Source: an uncultured Acidimicrobiales bacterium
GTDB taxonomy: Bacteria; Actinomycetota; Acidimicrobiia; Acidimicrobiales; CADCSY01
Assembly (NCBI GenBank): GCA_902805555.1
Contig: CADCSY010000024.1
Coordinates: 1 to 64,000 of the forward strand
Reading direction: 5' to 3'
DNA: 64,000 nucleotides
Both the position numbers and the translations under genes were made by a program. Each line of letters begins with the position of its first letter. Within the stretch, counting starts at the first letter, position 1. The notes under the pieces were generated by a model. The model saw only the letters and a list, made by a program, of their open reading frames with translations. It had not been told where the DNA came from and ran no database searches. Of the stretch, positions 55,396 through 63,558 are shown one piece after another.

Positions 55396-56178
55396 CTACG
55401 CCGACGGCTCCGAGCGGCGCCGGACGTCGGGCCGGCCGAGGACGGCAGCCAGCGCACGGTAGGCCGGGGCGCCAGCGGCGAGGCCGAGGTGGGTCGCCCG
55501 CAGCTCGACGTCCTCGGCCGCCGGGTCGAGGCAGGCCCGCCAGTCGACGACGCCGTCGGTCTTCGACCACATCGTGATGAACGGGAGCTCGGCCGGGAAC
55601 GCCGCCTCGCGATCGCGATGGAAGTCCTCCTCGTCGAAGCGGGCGCCGGGCCCGAGCACGCCGAACCGCGCGGCCAGGCGCAGGCCCTCGATGGGCAGGC
55701 GGACGTAGAAGTGGGGCGGGTACGCCTGGCGGTGCGGCGACCCGAGCGTGACGAGCAGCGCCAGCTTGTCGGGGTACCGCACGGCCGCCACCCGGGCCTG
55801 GTGGCCCCCCCGGCTGTGCCCGATCACCACGGGCCGGCGACCGGTGCCGGCCCGCAGCTCGTCGACGGCCTGGTTGATGGCCGCCACGCTGCGCTCGCTC
55901 GGGCCGACGTTGCGCCCGACGGCTGCATCGGCCACCACGTAGCCGGCTCGCCGCAACCAGCGCTCGAGGATGGCCGAGCTCCCCGCACCGGCCCCGAAGC
56001 CACCGACGACCAGCACGGGCCGCCCCTCCCCCGGGGGGACACCCTCGCCCCGCCACACCGGCGAGCGGAACAGGTCGGCCAGCTCCAGCGCCCAGCCCGC
56101 CTCCCGCCAGGTCGGTCGGCCGAGCAGGCCGGCCAGACCGGCCTGGGGCGGCTCGAGGGGGACGTCGGGCTCGTGCAC
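55396..56178 (-). CDS. Alpha/beta hydrolase family protein
   Basis: A 260-residue hydrolase. The fold's elements appear in order: PVLVVGGFGAGAGSSAILERWLRRAGY (strand and oxyanion loop, about 54-80), the nucleophile elbow GHSRGG at about 119-124 (Ser121), YPDKLALLVTLGSPH, and ITMWSKTDGVVDW with the acid Asp near residue 209, then a late His in RATHLGL. No signal peptide. Lipase or esterase activity is inferred. GTG 56178 is preceded by TAGGGG at six bases, a weak leaderless signal. Confidence 0.85.
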   Translation of the reverse strand: MHEPDVPLEPPQAGLAGLLGRPTWREAGWALELADLFRSPVWRGEGVPPGEGRPVLVVGGFGAGAGSSAILERWLRRAGYVVADAAVGRNVGPSERSVAAINQAVDELRAGTGRRPVVIGHSRGGHQARVAAVRYPDKLALLVTLGSPHRQAYPPHFYVRLPIEGLRLAARFGVLGPGARFDEEDFHRDREAAFPAELPFITMWSKTDGVVDWRACLDPAAEDVELRATHLGLAAGAPAYRALAAVLGRPDVRRRSEPSA

Positions 56179-56262
56179 GCGCAGCCCCTACCCAGCGAGA
56201 CGGCAGCTGCCGATCATCCCGGCACCCGACGGCCGCCGTCGACCGGACGGGCGGGCCCGGGG

Positions 56263-56922
56263 TCACGGACCGTCCGTCGCCCCGCCGTCGTCCGGCGCCG
56301 AGAGCCGCTCCGCCGGGATTGCGATGAAGAGGCCCTCGGCCGTGGCGATGCGCACGCCGTCGTGCCACGCCTCGCCGTCGATCCACAGCTTCCGACCGTC
56401 CCGCTCCCGGAGGCGTGACCGCAGCTCGAGCTCCGCCCCGACGGGCGTCGGCGCCAGGTACGAGACGGTGAGGCGGCCGGTGAACGCAGGCGTGCCCTGC
56501 ATGGCGAGCACGAAGCCCATGGTGTCGTCGAACACGGCCGCGACGATCCCGCCGTGGGCACGGCCGGGCGCACCCTCGAAGGCGGCGCCGAGCGTGACCC
56601 GGGCGACCGCCTCCTCACCCTCTCGCCGGACCACGATGGCGATCCCCATCGGGTTGGCGGCGCCGGAGACGACGCAGTCGGGGAAGTGGTCCATCGTCTG
56701 GCCGTCTTCGGGCGGCGCCTCGAACAGGCGCCGCTTCATGTCGCCCACCGGCCGGCGCCGCTCGCTCCCTGCCTCCACCGCCGGCAGCACGTCCTCGACG
56801 AGCGCCCTGACGCGCCGGAGCACCTCGTCGGGGACGTGGTGGCCGACGAAGGCGTGGCCGAGCCGCCGGAGCGCAGCGGCGGCGGACAGCCGGTCGGGGG
56901 ATGCGTCGACGTCAGGCGGCAC
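56263..56922 (-). CDS. PaaI-type hotdog-fold thioesterase
   Basis: A 219-residue protein. The N-terminal 60 residues are an extra helical region. The hotdog domain (about 75-205) shows the PaaI pattern GRAHGGIVAAVFDDTMGFVLAM (hallmark HGGIVAAVFDDTMG, about 122-135), with the catalytic Asp/Glu-like residues and FTGRLTVSYLAPTPVG. It likely hydrolyses acyl-CoA thioesters. GTG 56922 is set by TAGTGT six bases upstream. The gene is 84 bp upstream of the alpha/beta hydrolase on the same strand. Confidence 0.87.
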   Translation of the reverse strand: MPPDVDASPDRLSAAAALRRLGHAFVGHHVPDEVLRRVRALVEDVLPAVEAGSERRRPVGDMKRRLFEAPPEDGQTMDHFPDCVVSGAANPMGIAIVVRREGEEAVARVTLGAAFEGAPGRAHGGIVAAVFDDTMGFVLAMQGTPAFTGRLTVSYLAPTPVGAELELRSRLRERDGRKLWIDGEAWHDGVRIATAEGLFIAIPAERLSAPDDGGATDGP

Positions 56923-56934
56923 GGCCGGACACTA
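56923..56934 (-). promoter_or_regulatory. Leaderless promoter -10 (TAGTGT) for the thioesterase gene
   Basis: TAGTGT (56934-56929) is six bases before GTG 56922. Confidence 0.6.
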
Positions 56935-57049
56935 CGAGCGGACGGAGCGGGGGGGCTGTGCCCGTCCGCTCGACCTGGCGACGGGCGTCCTCGGCCGAGG
57001 GCCGGCGGGGTGGTTGGGGGCAGCGGTGGCGGACCCGCGATCATGGGGC

Positions 57050-58612
57050 GTGCGCGCCGACCCCGATCCGGACCTGGAGCGCCCGCCCGCCACCGGTGGA
57101 CGGGCGGGGGCCGTCGCAGCGACGGACCCTCCGGCTCGGACCGCGCGGGCCCGCCGACGTCGACGTGCCGGGACGGGGCTCGTCGCCGGGCTGCTCCTCA
57201 CGGCGGGGCTCCCCCCCTTCGGCTGGTGGCCGCTCGCCCTCCTGGGCGCAGGCGTGCTCGCCCTCGGGCTCAGCGACGCGCCGCTGCGGGGTCGCATCGC
57301 CGTGGCGGTGGGGACGGGGTTCGGGCTGCTCGCACCGGGGCTGTTCTGGATGTCGGAGTTCAGCGCCCCCGGCTACGTGCTCGCCGTCCTGATCGAGGTG
57401 GTGCTGCTTGCGGTCGGCCTCACGCTCGTACCGTCCGGCCCCGCCCGCGTGGTCGGCCTCCCCGCCGCCCTCGTCCTCGCCGAGTCCCTGCGTGGGATCT
57501 GGCCGTTCGGGGGCGTGCCGATCGCCACCGTCGCCCAGACCCAGATCGGCGGCCCCCTGGCGTTCACGGGCCGCCTCGGTGGCGGCCTCCTGCTCACCGC
57601 GCTGGTCGGCGTCGTCGGCGCGGCGCTCCTCGCGGCCGCACGTCGACGCCCCCGCACCGCCTCCGCCGGTCTCGCCCTCGTGGTCGTCGTCGCCGTCGCC
57701 GGCGCCGCCACCGACCCGGGGAGACCGGTGGGCACGCTGTCGACCGCCGTCGTCCAGGGCGGGGGCGAGCGCGGCCTCCTGGCGTCCGACGACGGCGCCG
57801 ACGACGTGATCCGGGCCCACCTCGAGGCGAGCGACGAGCTGCCGGACGAGCTCGACCTGGTGCTGTGGCCGGAGAACGTGATCACCGTGAAGGAGCCGGT
57901 GGCGGGGACCTCCCAGGCCGCATCCCTGGCCGCGCTCGCGCGCCGGCTGGACGCCACCGTCGTGGCCGGTGTGGTCGAACGGGAGGGGGACCGGTTCCGG
58001 AACGCGTCCGTGACCTGGAGCCCGGACGGCGAGCTGTCCGCCCGGTACGAGAAGAACCAGCGCGTCCCCTTCGGCGAGTACGTGCCGATGCGCGACCTCA
58101 TCGAGGAGGTCACCGACCTCAGCGCCATCCCCCGAGACGCCATCGCCGGGACGGAGCCGGGCCTCCTGGCCACGCCCGCCGGGGACCTCGGGGTGGTCAT
58201 CTCCTACGAGGTGTTCTTCCCCCGCCGGGCCCGGGACGCCATGGTCGCCGGGGCCGAGGTCCTGCTCGCCCCGACCAACGCCTCGTCCTTCACCACCTCG
58301 CAGATGCCGGCGCTCGAGCTGGGGGCGGCCCGGATGCGGGCCGTCGAGACGGGCCGGGACGTCCTCCAGGCCGCCCCCACGGGCCTGTCGGGCGTCATCC
58401 GCCCGGACGGCACGGTGGTCGAGCAGTCGGACCTGGGGCGTCGACAGCTCCTCCTGGCCGACGTCGAGCGGCGGGTCGGCGACACGCCGTACACGACCCT
58501 CGGCGACGGTCCGTTCGTCGTCGGTGCGCTGCTCGCCCTGGCCGCTGCCTGGGTGCTCGAGCGTCGGGCACGGCGCCCTGTGACCCGTGTCACCGGTCCC
58601 GTCCGTACTTGA
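57050..58612 (+). CDS. lnt: Apolipoprotein N-acyltransferase-like protein with Ser in place of catalytic Cys
   Basis: A 520-residue inner-membrane protein that would N-acylate lipoproteins. Six or so hydrophobic segments (LLTAGLPPFGWWPLALLGAG and on) precede a nitrilase-type domain from about 235. The triad region can be read: Glu275 in LWPENVIT, Lys335 in YEKNQRVPFGEYVP and, where E. coli has Cys387 in a CYE motif, Ser385 in ISYEVFFP. The spacing fits E. coli Lnt E267-K335-C387, so the alignment is secure but the nucleophile differs. The enzyme may be altered or use Ser. GTG 57050 is uncertain (57026 is also in frame). The window encodes several lipoproteins that could be substrates. Confidence 0.85.
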   Translation: MRADPDPDLERPPATGGRAGAVAATDPPARTARARRRRRAGTGLVAGLLLTAGLPPFGWWPLALLGAGVLALGLSDAPLRGRIAVAVGTGFGLLAPGLFWMSEFSAPGYVLAVLIEVVLLAVGLTLVPSGPARVVGLPAALVLAESLRGIWPFGGVPIATVAQTQIGGPLAFTGRLGGGLLLTALVGVVGAALLAAARRRPRTASAGLALVVVVAVAGAATDPGRPVGTLSTAVVQGGGERGLLASDDGADDVIRAHLEASDELPDELDLVLWPENVITVKEPVAGTSQAASLAALARRLDATVVAGVVEREGDRFRNASVTWSPDGELSARYEKNQRVPFGEYVPMRDLIEEVTDLSAIPRDAIAGTEPGLLATPAGDLGVVISYEVFFPRRARDAMVAGAEVLLAPTNASSFTTSQMPALELGAARMRAVETGRDVLQAAPTGLSGVIRPDGTVVEQSDLGRRQLLLADVERRVGDTPYTTLGDGPFVVGALLALAAAWVLERRARRPVTRVTGPVRT

Positions 58613-58646
58613 CCGGGCGGTCGAGAGAGACCAACGTTGCCCCTTC

Positions 58647-59996
58647 ATGCGACCCGACAGCCCCCTCCGGATCGCACTCCTCGTCTACCGCGGCAAGGCG
58701 CATTGCGGCGGTCAGGGCGTGTACACCCGGCACCTCAGCAAGGCGCTCGTCGACCTCGGCCACCACGTCGAGGTCTTCTCCGGGCCCCCCTACCCCCAGC
58801 TCGACGAGCGGGTGCCGCTGCACCGCCTCGAGAGCCTCGACCTCTACCGGGAGCCGGACCCCTTCCGCATCCCGAGGCCCCGCGAGATCCGGGACATGAT
58901 CGACGTGCGGGAGCTCGCGCTGATGTGCACGGCCGGCTTCCCCGAGCCGTACACGTTCTCCCTGCGGGTGAGGCGGGCCCTCGCCGCCCGTCCCCACGAC
59001 TTCGACATCGTGCACGACAACCAGAGCCTCGGGAGCGGGCTCCTCGGCGTCCAGGCCCCCCGGCCCGACGGCCTCGGCATCCCCGTGCTCGGCACGATCC
59101 ACCACCCGATCACCATCGACCGCAAGGTCGAGATCGCCCACGCCGCCACGCTGCGCCGCAAGCTGACGCTGCGCCGTTGGTACGGCTTCACCAGGATGCA
59201 GACGAGGGTGGCCCGCCGGCTCCCCCGCATCATCACGGTGTCGGAGTCGAGCCTGGGCGACATCGTCGCCGACCACGGCGTGCGGCCCGAGCAGCTGCGG
59301 GTGGTCAACGTCGGCGTCGACCCCGACCTGTTCCGGCCGCTGCCCCACGTCGCCCGGGTGCCGGGCCGGCTGATGACGACGTCGTCGTCGGACGTGCCGA
59401 TGAAGGGCCTCGTCCACCTGCTCGAGGCGGTGGCCAAGGTGCGCACCGAGCGACCCGACGTCGAGCTGACCGTGATCGGCAAGCCCACGCCCGACGGGTC
59501 CGTGCAGCGGACGGTGGACCGGCTCGACCTCGGCGACGCGGTGCACTTCGTCAGCGGCGTCAGCGACGAGCGCCTCGTGGAGCTGTACGCAGAGGCGGAG
59601 ATCGCCGTCGTCCCCTCCCTGTACGAGGGCTTCTCACTGCCCGCAGTCGAGGCGATGGCAACCGAGGTGGCGCTGCTGGCCACCACCGGCGGTGCCATCC
59701 CCGAGGTGGTCGGGACGGACGGGACCACCGCGGCGCTGGTCCCCCCGGGTGACGCCGGCGCCCTCGCCACGGCCATCCTGGAGCTGCTGGCGGACCCGGA
59801 GCGACGGGCCCGCATCGGTGCTGCTGGCCGGCAGCGCGTGGCGAGGCGCTTCAGCTGGACCGCCGCGGCGGAGGGCACCGTCGCCCAGTACCGGGAGGTG
59901 ATCGCCCTCCACGCCGGGACCCCGGGGATGAGCGCCTCCATCCCGGCCCCGGCCGACCCCGCCGTCGCCGACGATCCGACTGTCGAGTCGTGCTGA
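58647..59996 (+). CDS. GT4-family glycosyltransferase
   Basis: A 449-residue GT-B enzyme. The N-terminal domain starts LRIALLVYRGKAHCGGQGVYTRHLSKALVDLGHHVEV (hallmark GGQGVYTRHLSKAL, about 21-34) and contains HDNQSLGSGLLG and GTIHHPITIDR. The C-terminal domain has VVNVGVDPDLFRPL and the EX7E-type nucleotide-sugar site PSLYEGFSLPAVEAMATE (about 331-348). The acceptor is unknown. A sequence TTGACC at 58609 with CAACGT 17 bp later may be its promoter. It is the first gene of a co-oriented cluster with a methyltransferase and a toroid-fold protein, suggesting a glycolipid or polysaccharide pathway. Confidence 0.9.
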   Translation: MRPDSPLRIALLVYRGKAHCGGQGVYTRHLSKALVDLGHHVEVFSGPPYPQLDERVPLHRLESLDLYREPDPFRIPRPREIRDMIDVRELALMCTAGFPEPYTFSLRVRRALAARPHDFDIVHDNQSLGSGLLGVQAPRPDGLGIPVLGTIHHPITIDRKVEIAHAATLRRKLTLRRWYGFTRMQTRVARRLPRIITVSESSLGDIVADHGVRPEQLRVVNVGVDPDLFRPLPHVARVPGRLMTTSSSDVPMKGLVHLLEAVAKVRTERPDVELTVIGKPTPDGSVQRTVDRLDLGDAVHFVSGVSDERLVELYAEAEIAVVPSLYEGFSLPAVEAMATEVALLATTGGAIPEVVGTDGTTAALVPPGDAGALATAILELLADPERRARIGAAGRQRVARRFSWTAAAEGTVAQYREVIALHAGTPGMSASIPAPADPAVADDPTVESC

Positions 59997-60727
59997 CCGT
60001 CAGGTACGACCGGCTGGGGCTCCGGCCCGGTGACCGGCTGCTCGACCTCGGTTGCGGCGGTGGGCGCCACGCCTTCGAGGCCGCCCGCCTCGGCGCGAGG
60101 GTGACCGCCGCCGACCTCGACCTCGTCGAGCTCAAGGACGTGCACCAGCTCTTCGCGGCGATGTCGGAGGGCGGCGAGCTGGACCCTGGAGGGACGGGCG
60201 CAGCGGTGGGCGCCGACGCCCTCCGGCTCCCGTTCGCCGATGGCACCTTCGACCGGATCATCGCCTCCGAGGTGATGGAGCACATCCCCGACGACGCAGC
60301 CGCCGCGAGCGAGCTGGCGAGGGTGCTGCGCCCGGGCGGGACCATGGCGGTGACCGTCCCGTCGTGGTTCCCCGAGCAGGTGTGCTGGGCGATCACCGAC
60401 GAGTACCACGCCCCCCACGTCCCCGGCGGCCACGTCCGCATCTACGCCGAGTCCCAGCTGCGGACCCGGTTGCGCGCAGCCGGGCTGAAGCCGGGGTTCG
60501 CCCACCGCGCCCACGCCCTGCACACCCCGTACTGGTGGCTCAAGTGCGCCGTGGGCACCACCAACGACTCGCACCCCCTCGTCGCCGCCTGGCACCGGCT
60601 GCTCGTGTGGGACATCACGGCCCGCCCGGCCGTCACCCAGATCGCAGACCGCGTGCTGAACCCCGTGCTCGGCAAGAGCCTGGTGGTCTACGCCACCAAG
60701 CCAGCGCCGTCCGGTCCGGGCACATGA
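59990..60727 (+). CDS. Class I SAM-dependent methyltransferase
   Basis: A 245-residue methyltransferase. The SAM-binding motif I is RLLDLGCGGGRHAFEAARLGARVTAADLD (hallmark LDLGCGGGRH, about 17-26), and later FDRIIASEVMEHIPDD and LARVLRPGGTMAVTVPSWFPE are the usual motifs III-V. GTG 59990 overlaps the end of the glycosyltransferase gene by seven bases, so they are co-translated. It probably methylates the glycan or lipid product of the neighbouring transferase. Confidence 0.9.
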   Translation: MLTVRYDRLGLRPGDRLLDLGCGGGRHAFEAARLGARVTAADLDLVELKDVHQLFAAMSEGGELDPGGTGAAVGADALRLPFADGTFDRIIASEVMEHIPDDAAAASELARVLRPGGTMAVTVPSWFPEQVCWAITDEYHAPHVPGGHVRIYAESQLRTRLRAAGLKPGFAHRAHALHTPYWWLKCAVGTTNDSHPLVAAWHRLLVWDITARPAVTQIADRVLNPVLGKSLVVYATKPAPSGPGT

Positions 60728-60948
60728 CGGTGGCTGCCCCGCCCGCCCGGCCGCGGGCCGAGCCTCCGGCGCCCGCACCGGGCGCCGTCGTCGCCGAGCC
60801 GCCGGCCACAGGACGGCTGGCCGGCCCGAGCGGGGCCGCCCCCGTCAGCCAGGTGCACGGGCACGACGCACCGAGCCGAGCTCGACTGCGCGGATGCCGG
60901 GCCCCCGTCGGCGAGCGCAGCCCGGACCCACGATCGGGCACGACATGA
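60724..60948 (+). CDS. Possible small Pro/Ala-rich ORF coupled at both ends by ATGA
   Basis: A 74-codon frame whose ATG overlaps the methyltransferase TGA and whose TGA overlaps the ATG of the toroid-protein gene, in both cases as ATGA. The product is Ala/Pro/Arg-rich with no recognisable motif. Its only support is this double overlap, which would let ribosomes pass from one long gene to the next. It may simply be an untranslated spacer. Confidence 0.3.
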   Translation: MTVAAPPARPRAEPPAPAPGAVVAEPPATGRLAGPSGAAPVSQVHGHDAPSRARLRGCRAPVGERSPDPRSGTT

Positions 60949-62018
60949 GCGGCTTCGCAGTCCCGGTGGTCGAGGGCGCCATCTCCGCCGGCCGCATCGC
61001 CGCGACGGTCGACGCCATCGCCGCCGTGCAGCTGCCGGACGGGATGATCCCGTGGTTCCCGGGGGGGCATGCCGACCCGTGGAACCACACCGAGGCGGCG
61101 ATGGCCCTCGCCCTCGGCGGGCGTCGCAGCGCGGCCGAGCGGGCCTACCAGTGGCTCGTCGACCGCCAGCGGCCCGACGGCGCCTGGCACCAGTACTACC
61201 TCGACGGGGGGATCGAGGAGACGAAGCTCGACGCCAACGTCTGCGCCTACGTGGCCACCGGGGTCTGGCACCACTTCCTCCTCCACCGTGATTCCGGCTT
61301 CCTCGACGTCATGTGGCCCGTCGTCGAGGCGGCGATCGACTTCGTCCTCGACCTGCAGACGCCTCGCGGTGAGATCCTCTGGGCCCGCCACGACGACGGG
61401 ACGCCGTGGAGCTTCGCCCTGCTCACCGGGTCGAGCTCGATCTGCCACAGCCTCCGCTGCGCCATCGCCATCGCCGAGCACCTCGGGCAGGAGCGCCCCG
61501 ACTGGGAGCTGTCGGCGGCCCGCCTCGCCCACGTCGTGGCCCACGAGCCCGACGCCTTCCAGCCCAAGGAGCGCTGGGCGATGGACTGGTACTACCCGGT
61601 GCTGGCCGGGGTGCTCCCCGAGGGAGACGGCCGCCAGCACCTGGCCGAGGGCTGGTCGACCTTCGTGATGGAGGGGAAGGGCACGCGCTGCGTCAGCGAC
61701 CGACCCTGGATCACCGCCGCCGAGACGTGCGAGTGCGTGCTGGCGCACCTCGTCGTCGGCGAGGACGAACGGGCGTCGGACCTGTTCCGGTGGATCCAGC
61801 ACCTCCAGTCGGAGGACGGCGGCTGGCACACCGGCATCGTGTACCCCGAGCTGAAGCACTACCCCGGTGGCGAGTGCTCGACCTACACGGCGGCCGCCGT
61901 CGTGCTCGCAGCCGACGCCCTGAGCGGCACCAGCCCCGCCTCGGGGCTGTTCACCGACCGCGCCGTGCTCCCCGAGCTCCTCGACCCCTCGGAACCCGTC
62001 GACCGACCCGTCGACTGA
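60945..62018 (+). CDS. Alpha/alpha-toroid (prenyltransferase/squalene-cyclase-like) protein
   Basis: A 357-residue protein with a series of helix repeats of the terpene cyclase/protein prenyltransferase type: AYQWLVDRQRPDGAWHQYYLDGG (hallmark RQRPDGAWHQYYLD, about 69-82), WEWARHD-like ILWARHDDGTPW, AIAIAEHLGQERPDW and FRWIQHLQSEDGGWHTGIVYPE (the QxxDGGW repeat, about 284-298). A canonical catalytic DxDD acid of squalene cyclases is not seen. The function is unknown, perhaps a glycan or lipid processing step in the same pathway as the two upstream enzymes. ATG 60945 overlaps the preceding stop; ATG 60894 in the same frame would add 17 residues. Confidence 0.8.
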   Translation: MSGFAVPVVEGAISAGRIAATVDAIAAVQLPDGMIPWFPGGHADPWNHTEAAMALALGGRRSAAERAYQWLVDRQRPDGAWHQYYLDGGIEETKLDANVCAYVATGVWHHFLLHRDSGFLDVMWPVVEAAIDFVLDLQTPRGEILWARHDDGTPWSFALLTGSSSICHSLRCAIAIAEHLGQERPDWELSAARLAHVVAHEPDAFQPKERWAMDWYYPVLAGVLPEGDGRQHLAEGWSTFVMEGKGTRCVSDRPWITAAETCECVLAHLVVGEDERASDLFRWIQHLQSEDGGWHTGIVYPELKHYPGGECSTYTAAAVVLAADALSGTSPASGLFTDRAVLPELLDPSEPVDRPVD

Positions 62019-62035
62019 GGCTGCCGAGTCCCGCC

Positions 62036-62788
62036 TCACCCTCGTCCCGGGGTCAGGACGGCCACGTCGACCGCCTCCTCGCGACCCCGCACCTCGACGC
62101 AGGACCGGGAGGCCCCGGGATGCTCGTCCTGCACGAGGGAGTACAGCGGCTCCGCCAGCACCACCTGTCCGACCCTGGCGGTCGACTGGAGGCGTGACGC
62201 GACGTTGACGGCGTCGCCGAGGGCGGTGAAGTCGACGACGGTGCCAGACCCCACCTTGCCGACGAACGCGCGCCCTGCGTTGGCGGCCACGCCGACGGGG
62301 AGATCCCCCATCGCGACGGCAAGGTCGATCGCCGCGAGGGCGGTGCGGCGGCGGTACGCGGTGCCGGCGACGCCCGGGACGAAGATCGCCATGACCTCGT
62401 CACCGATCAGCTTGTCGATGATCGCGTCGTGGTCGATCAGGACCTCGGTGGCGGTCGCATAGAAGCGGTTCAGGCCCTCGGCGAACTCGGTGGGCGAGCT
62501 GTGCTCACCGAGCCCGGTCGACCCGCGCACGTCGGCGAAGAGGATGCCGACGTCCAGCTCGAGGCCGCCGTCGGGGAGGTGGTCGAAGCAGAAGGAGCAC
62601 AGGTTCGGGTTCTTCCGGCTCGGCCCGCGGCCGATCCAGCCGCACACCCGCCCGCCCGCGCCCCCGAACGGGTTGCGGCACATCCGGCAACGCGGGTCGT
62701 GGGGGAGGTGCCTGAACACCCGCTGCGCCAACCGGAGCGGCTCGTAGCCGTCGACCAGCACCTGCTGCCACGCCAGAGGCCGCACCAC
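62036..62788 (-). CDS. Class III adenylate/guanylate cyclase with N-terminal Cys cluster
   Basis: A 250-residue protein. The N-terminal part holds cysteines in CRMCRNPFGG (about 34-43), VCGW and CSFCFDH (about 65-71), likely a zinc or other metal site. The cyclase domain from about 78 reads VGILFADVRGSTGLGE, IIDKLIGDEVMAIF, VAANAGRAFVG and FTALGDAVNVASRLQ, retaining both metal-binding Asp residues. It is soluble, without membrane anchor. GTG 62788 or GTG 62785 is the start; no ribosome binding site is clear. It converges on the toroid gene with a 17-bp gap. Confidence 0.85.
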   Translation of the reverse strand: MVRPLAWQQVLVDGYEPLRLAQRVFRHLPHDPRCRMCRNPFGGAGGRVCGWIGRGPSRKNPNLCSFCFDHLPDGGLELDVGILFADVRGSTGLGEHSSPTEFAEGLNRFYATATEVLIDHDAIIDKLIGDEVMAIFVPGVAGTAYRRRTALAAIDLAVAMGDLPVGVAANAGRAFVGKVGSGTVVDFTALGDAVNVASRLQSTARVGQVVLAEPLYSLVQDEHPGASRSCVEVRGREEAVDVAVLTPGRG

Positions 62789-62868
62789 GGGAGGATCATG
62801 GCCGCTGCAGGACGCCGGCGGACGGTCAGCGCCGATCCCGAGGCGGCTCGAGGACGTGACCGGCGCGT

Positions 62869-63558
62869 CTAGGCCAGCGCCGGCGGCGGCGTGCCGGCAG
62901 GCGCCTCGCCGGGCGGGGCGGGGAGCCAGGCCATGAGCGCCTCTGTGGCCCTCCCGGGGTCGGCGAGCGGGACCCAGAGGTGGCCGACGGGCTCGTTCGG
63001 ACGTGGGACGGTGCTGCGGTGCTCGCCCTTGGCTCGGGAGACCTTGCGGCGGGCGTGGTCGAACACGACGAGGTCCTCGAACACCACCAGCAGGTCGACC
63101 GGCTCGTCGTCGGGCGCCAGGCTCACCTCACGAGCCGGGTCACGGGCGCCGAGCCACTCGTCCACCCCCGGGCCGATCCAGGCGGTGGCGACGGCCTCCC
63201 TGGGGATGGCCTCGGCTGCACGGAACAACCCCTTGTCGGCGACGACGAGCGCATCGGAGCGCAGGACGAGCGTGACGTGGCGCCCGGCCACGAGCGGACG
63301 GGCGACGCCGGCGGCGAAGCCGAGCAGGGCCAGCGGCACCACGAGGCCGACGGCGACCCCGGCGACCGATGAGCCCGACCGCACCACCGTGACGGCGATG
63401 GCCACGGCCACCGCGAGGGGGAGGGCGACGAGGAGCGACACCGCCACCACCAGGGCGGGGGTCGAGAACGTGTGGCGCCGCAGCGGCAGCACGACGGGCC
63501 GACCGGACGTGTCGTCCCCCGTCATCGCCGGCCCGCCGGCCGGCTGGCTAGCGGTCAC
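62869..63558 (-). CDS. Two-helix membrane protein with cytosolic C-terminal domain, unknown function
   Basis: A 229-residue protein with an N-terminal charged tail, two hydrophobic segments (about 34-60 and 67-85) and a C-terminal domain of about 140 residues (HVTLVLRSDALVVADKGLFRAAEAIPREAV and on) that reads like a PH-like beta domain. No family is recognised. GTG 63558 overlaps the end of the upstream methyltransferase gene by 11 bases, implying coupling; ATG 63525 is an alternative start. Confidence 0.65.
   Translation of the reverse strand: MTASQPAGGPAMTGDDTSGRPVVLPLRRHTFSTPALVVAVSLLVALPLAVAVAIAVTVVRSGSSVAGVAVGLVVPLALLGFAAGVARPLVAGRHVTLVLRSDALVVADKGLFRAAEAIPREAVATAWIGPGVDEWLGARDPAREVSLAPDDEPVDLLVVFEDLVVFDHARRKVSRAKGEHRSTVPRPNEPVGHLWVPLADPGRATEALMAWLPAPPGEAPAGTPPPALA

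Noticed and set aside
60894-60944. Upstream ATG at 60894 as the start of the toroid-protein gene
   Set aside because: It has no ribosome binding site and adds 17 unconserved residues, while ATG 60945 overlaps the preceding stop as ATGA.
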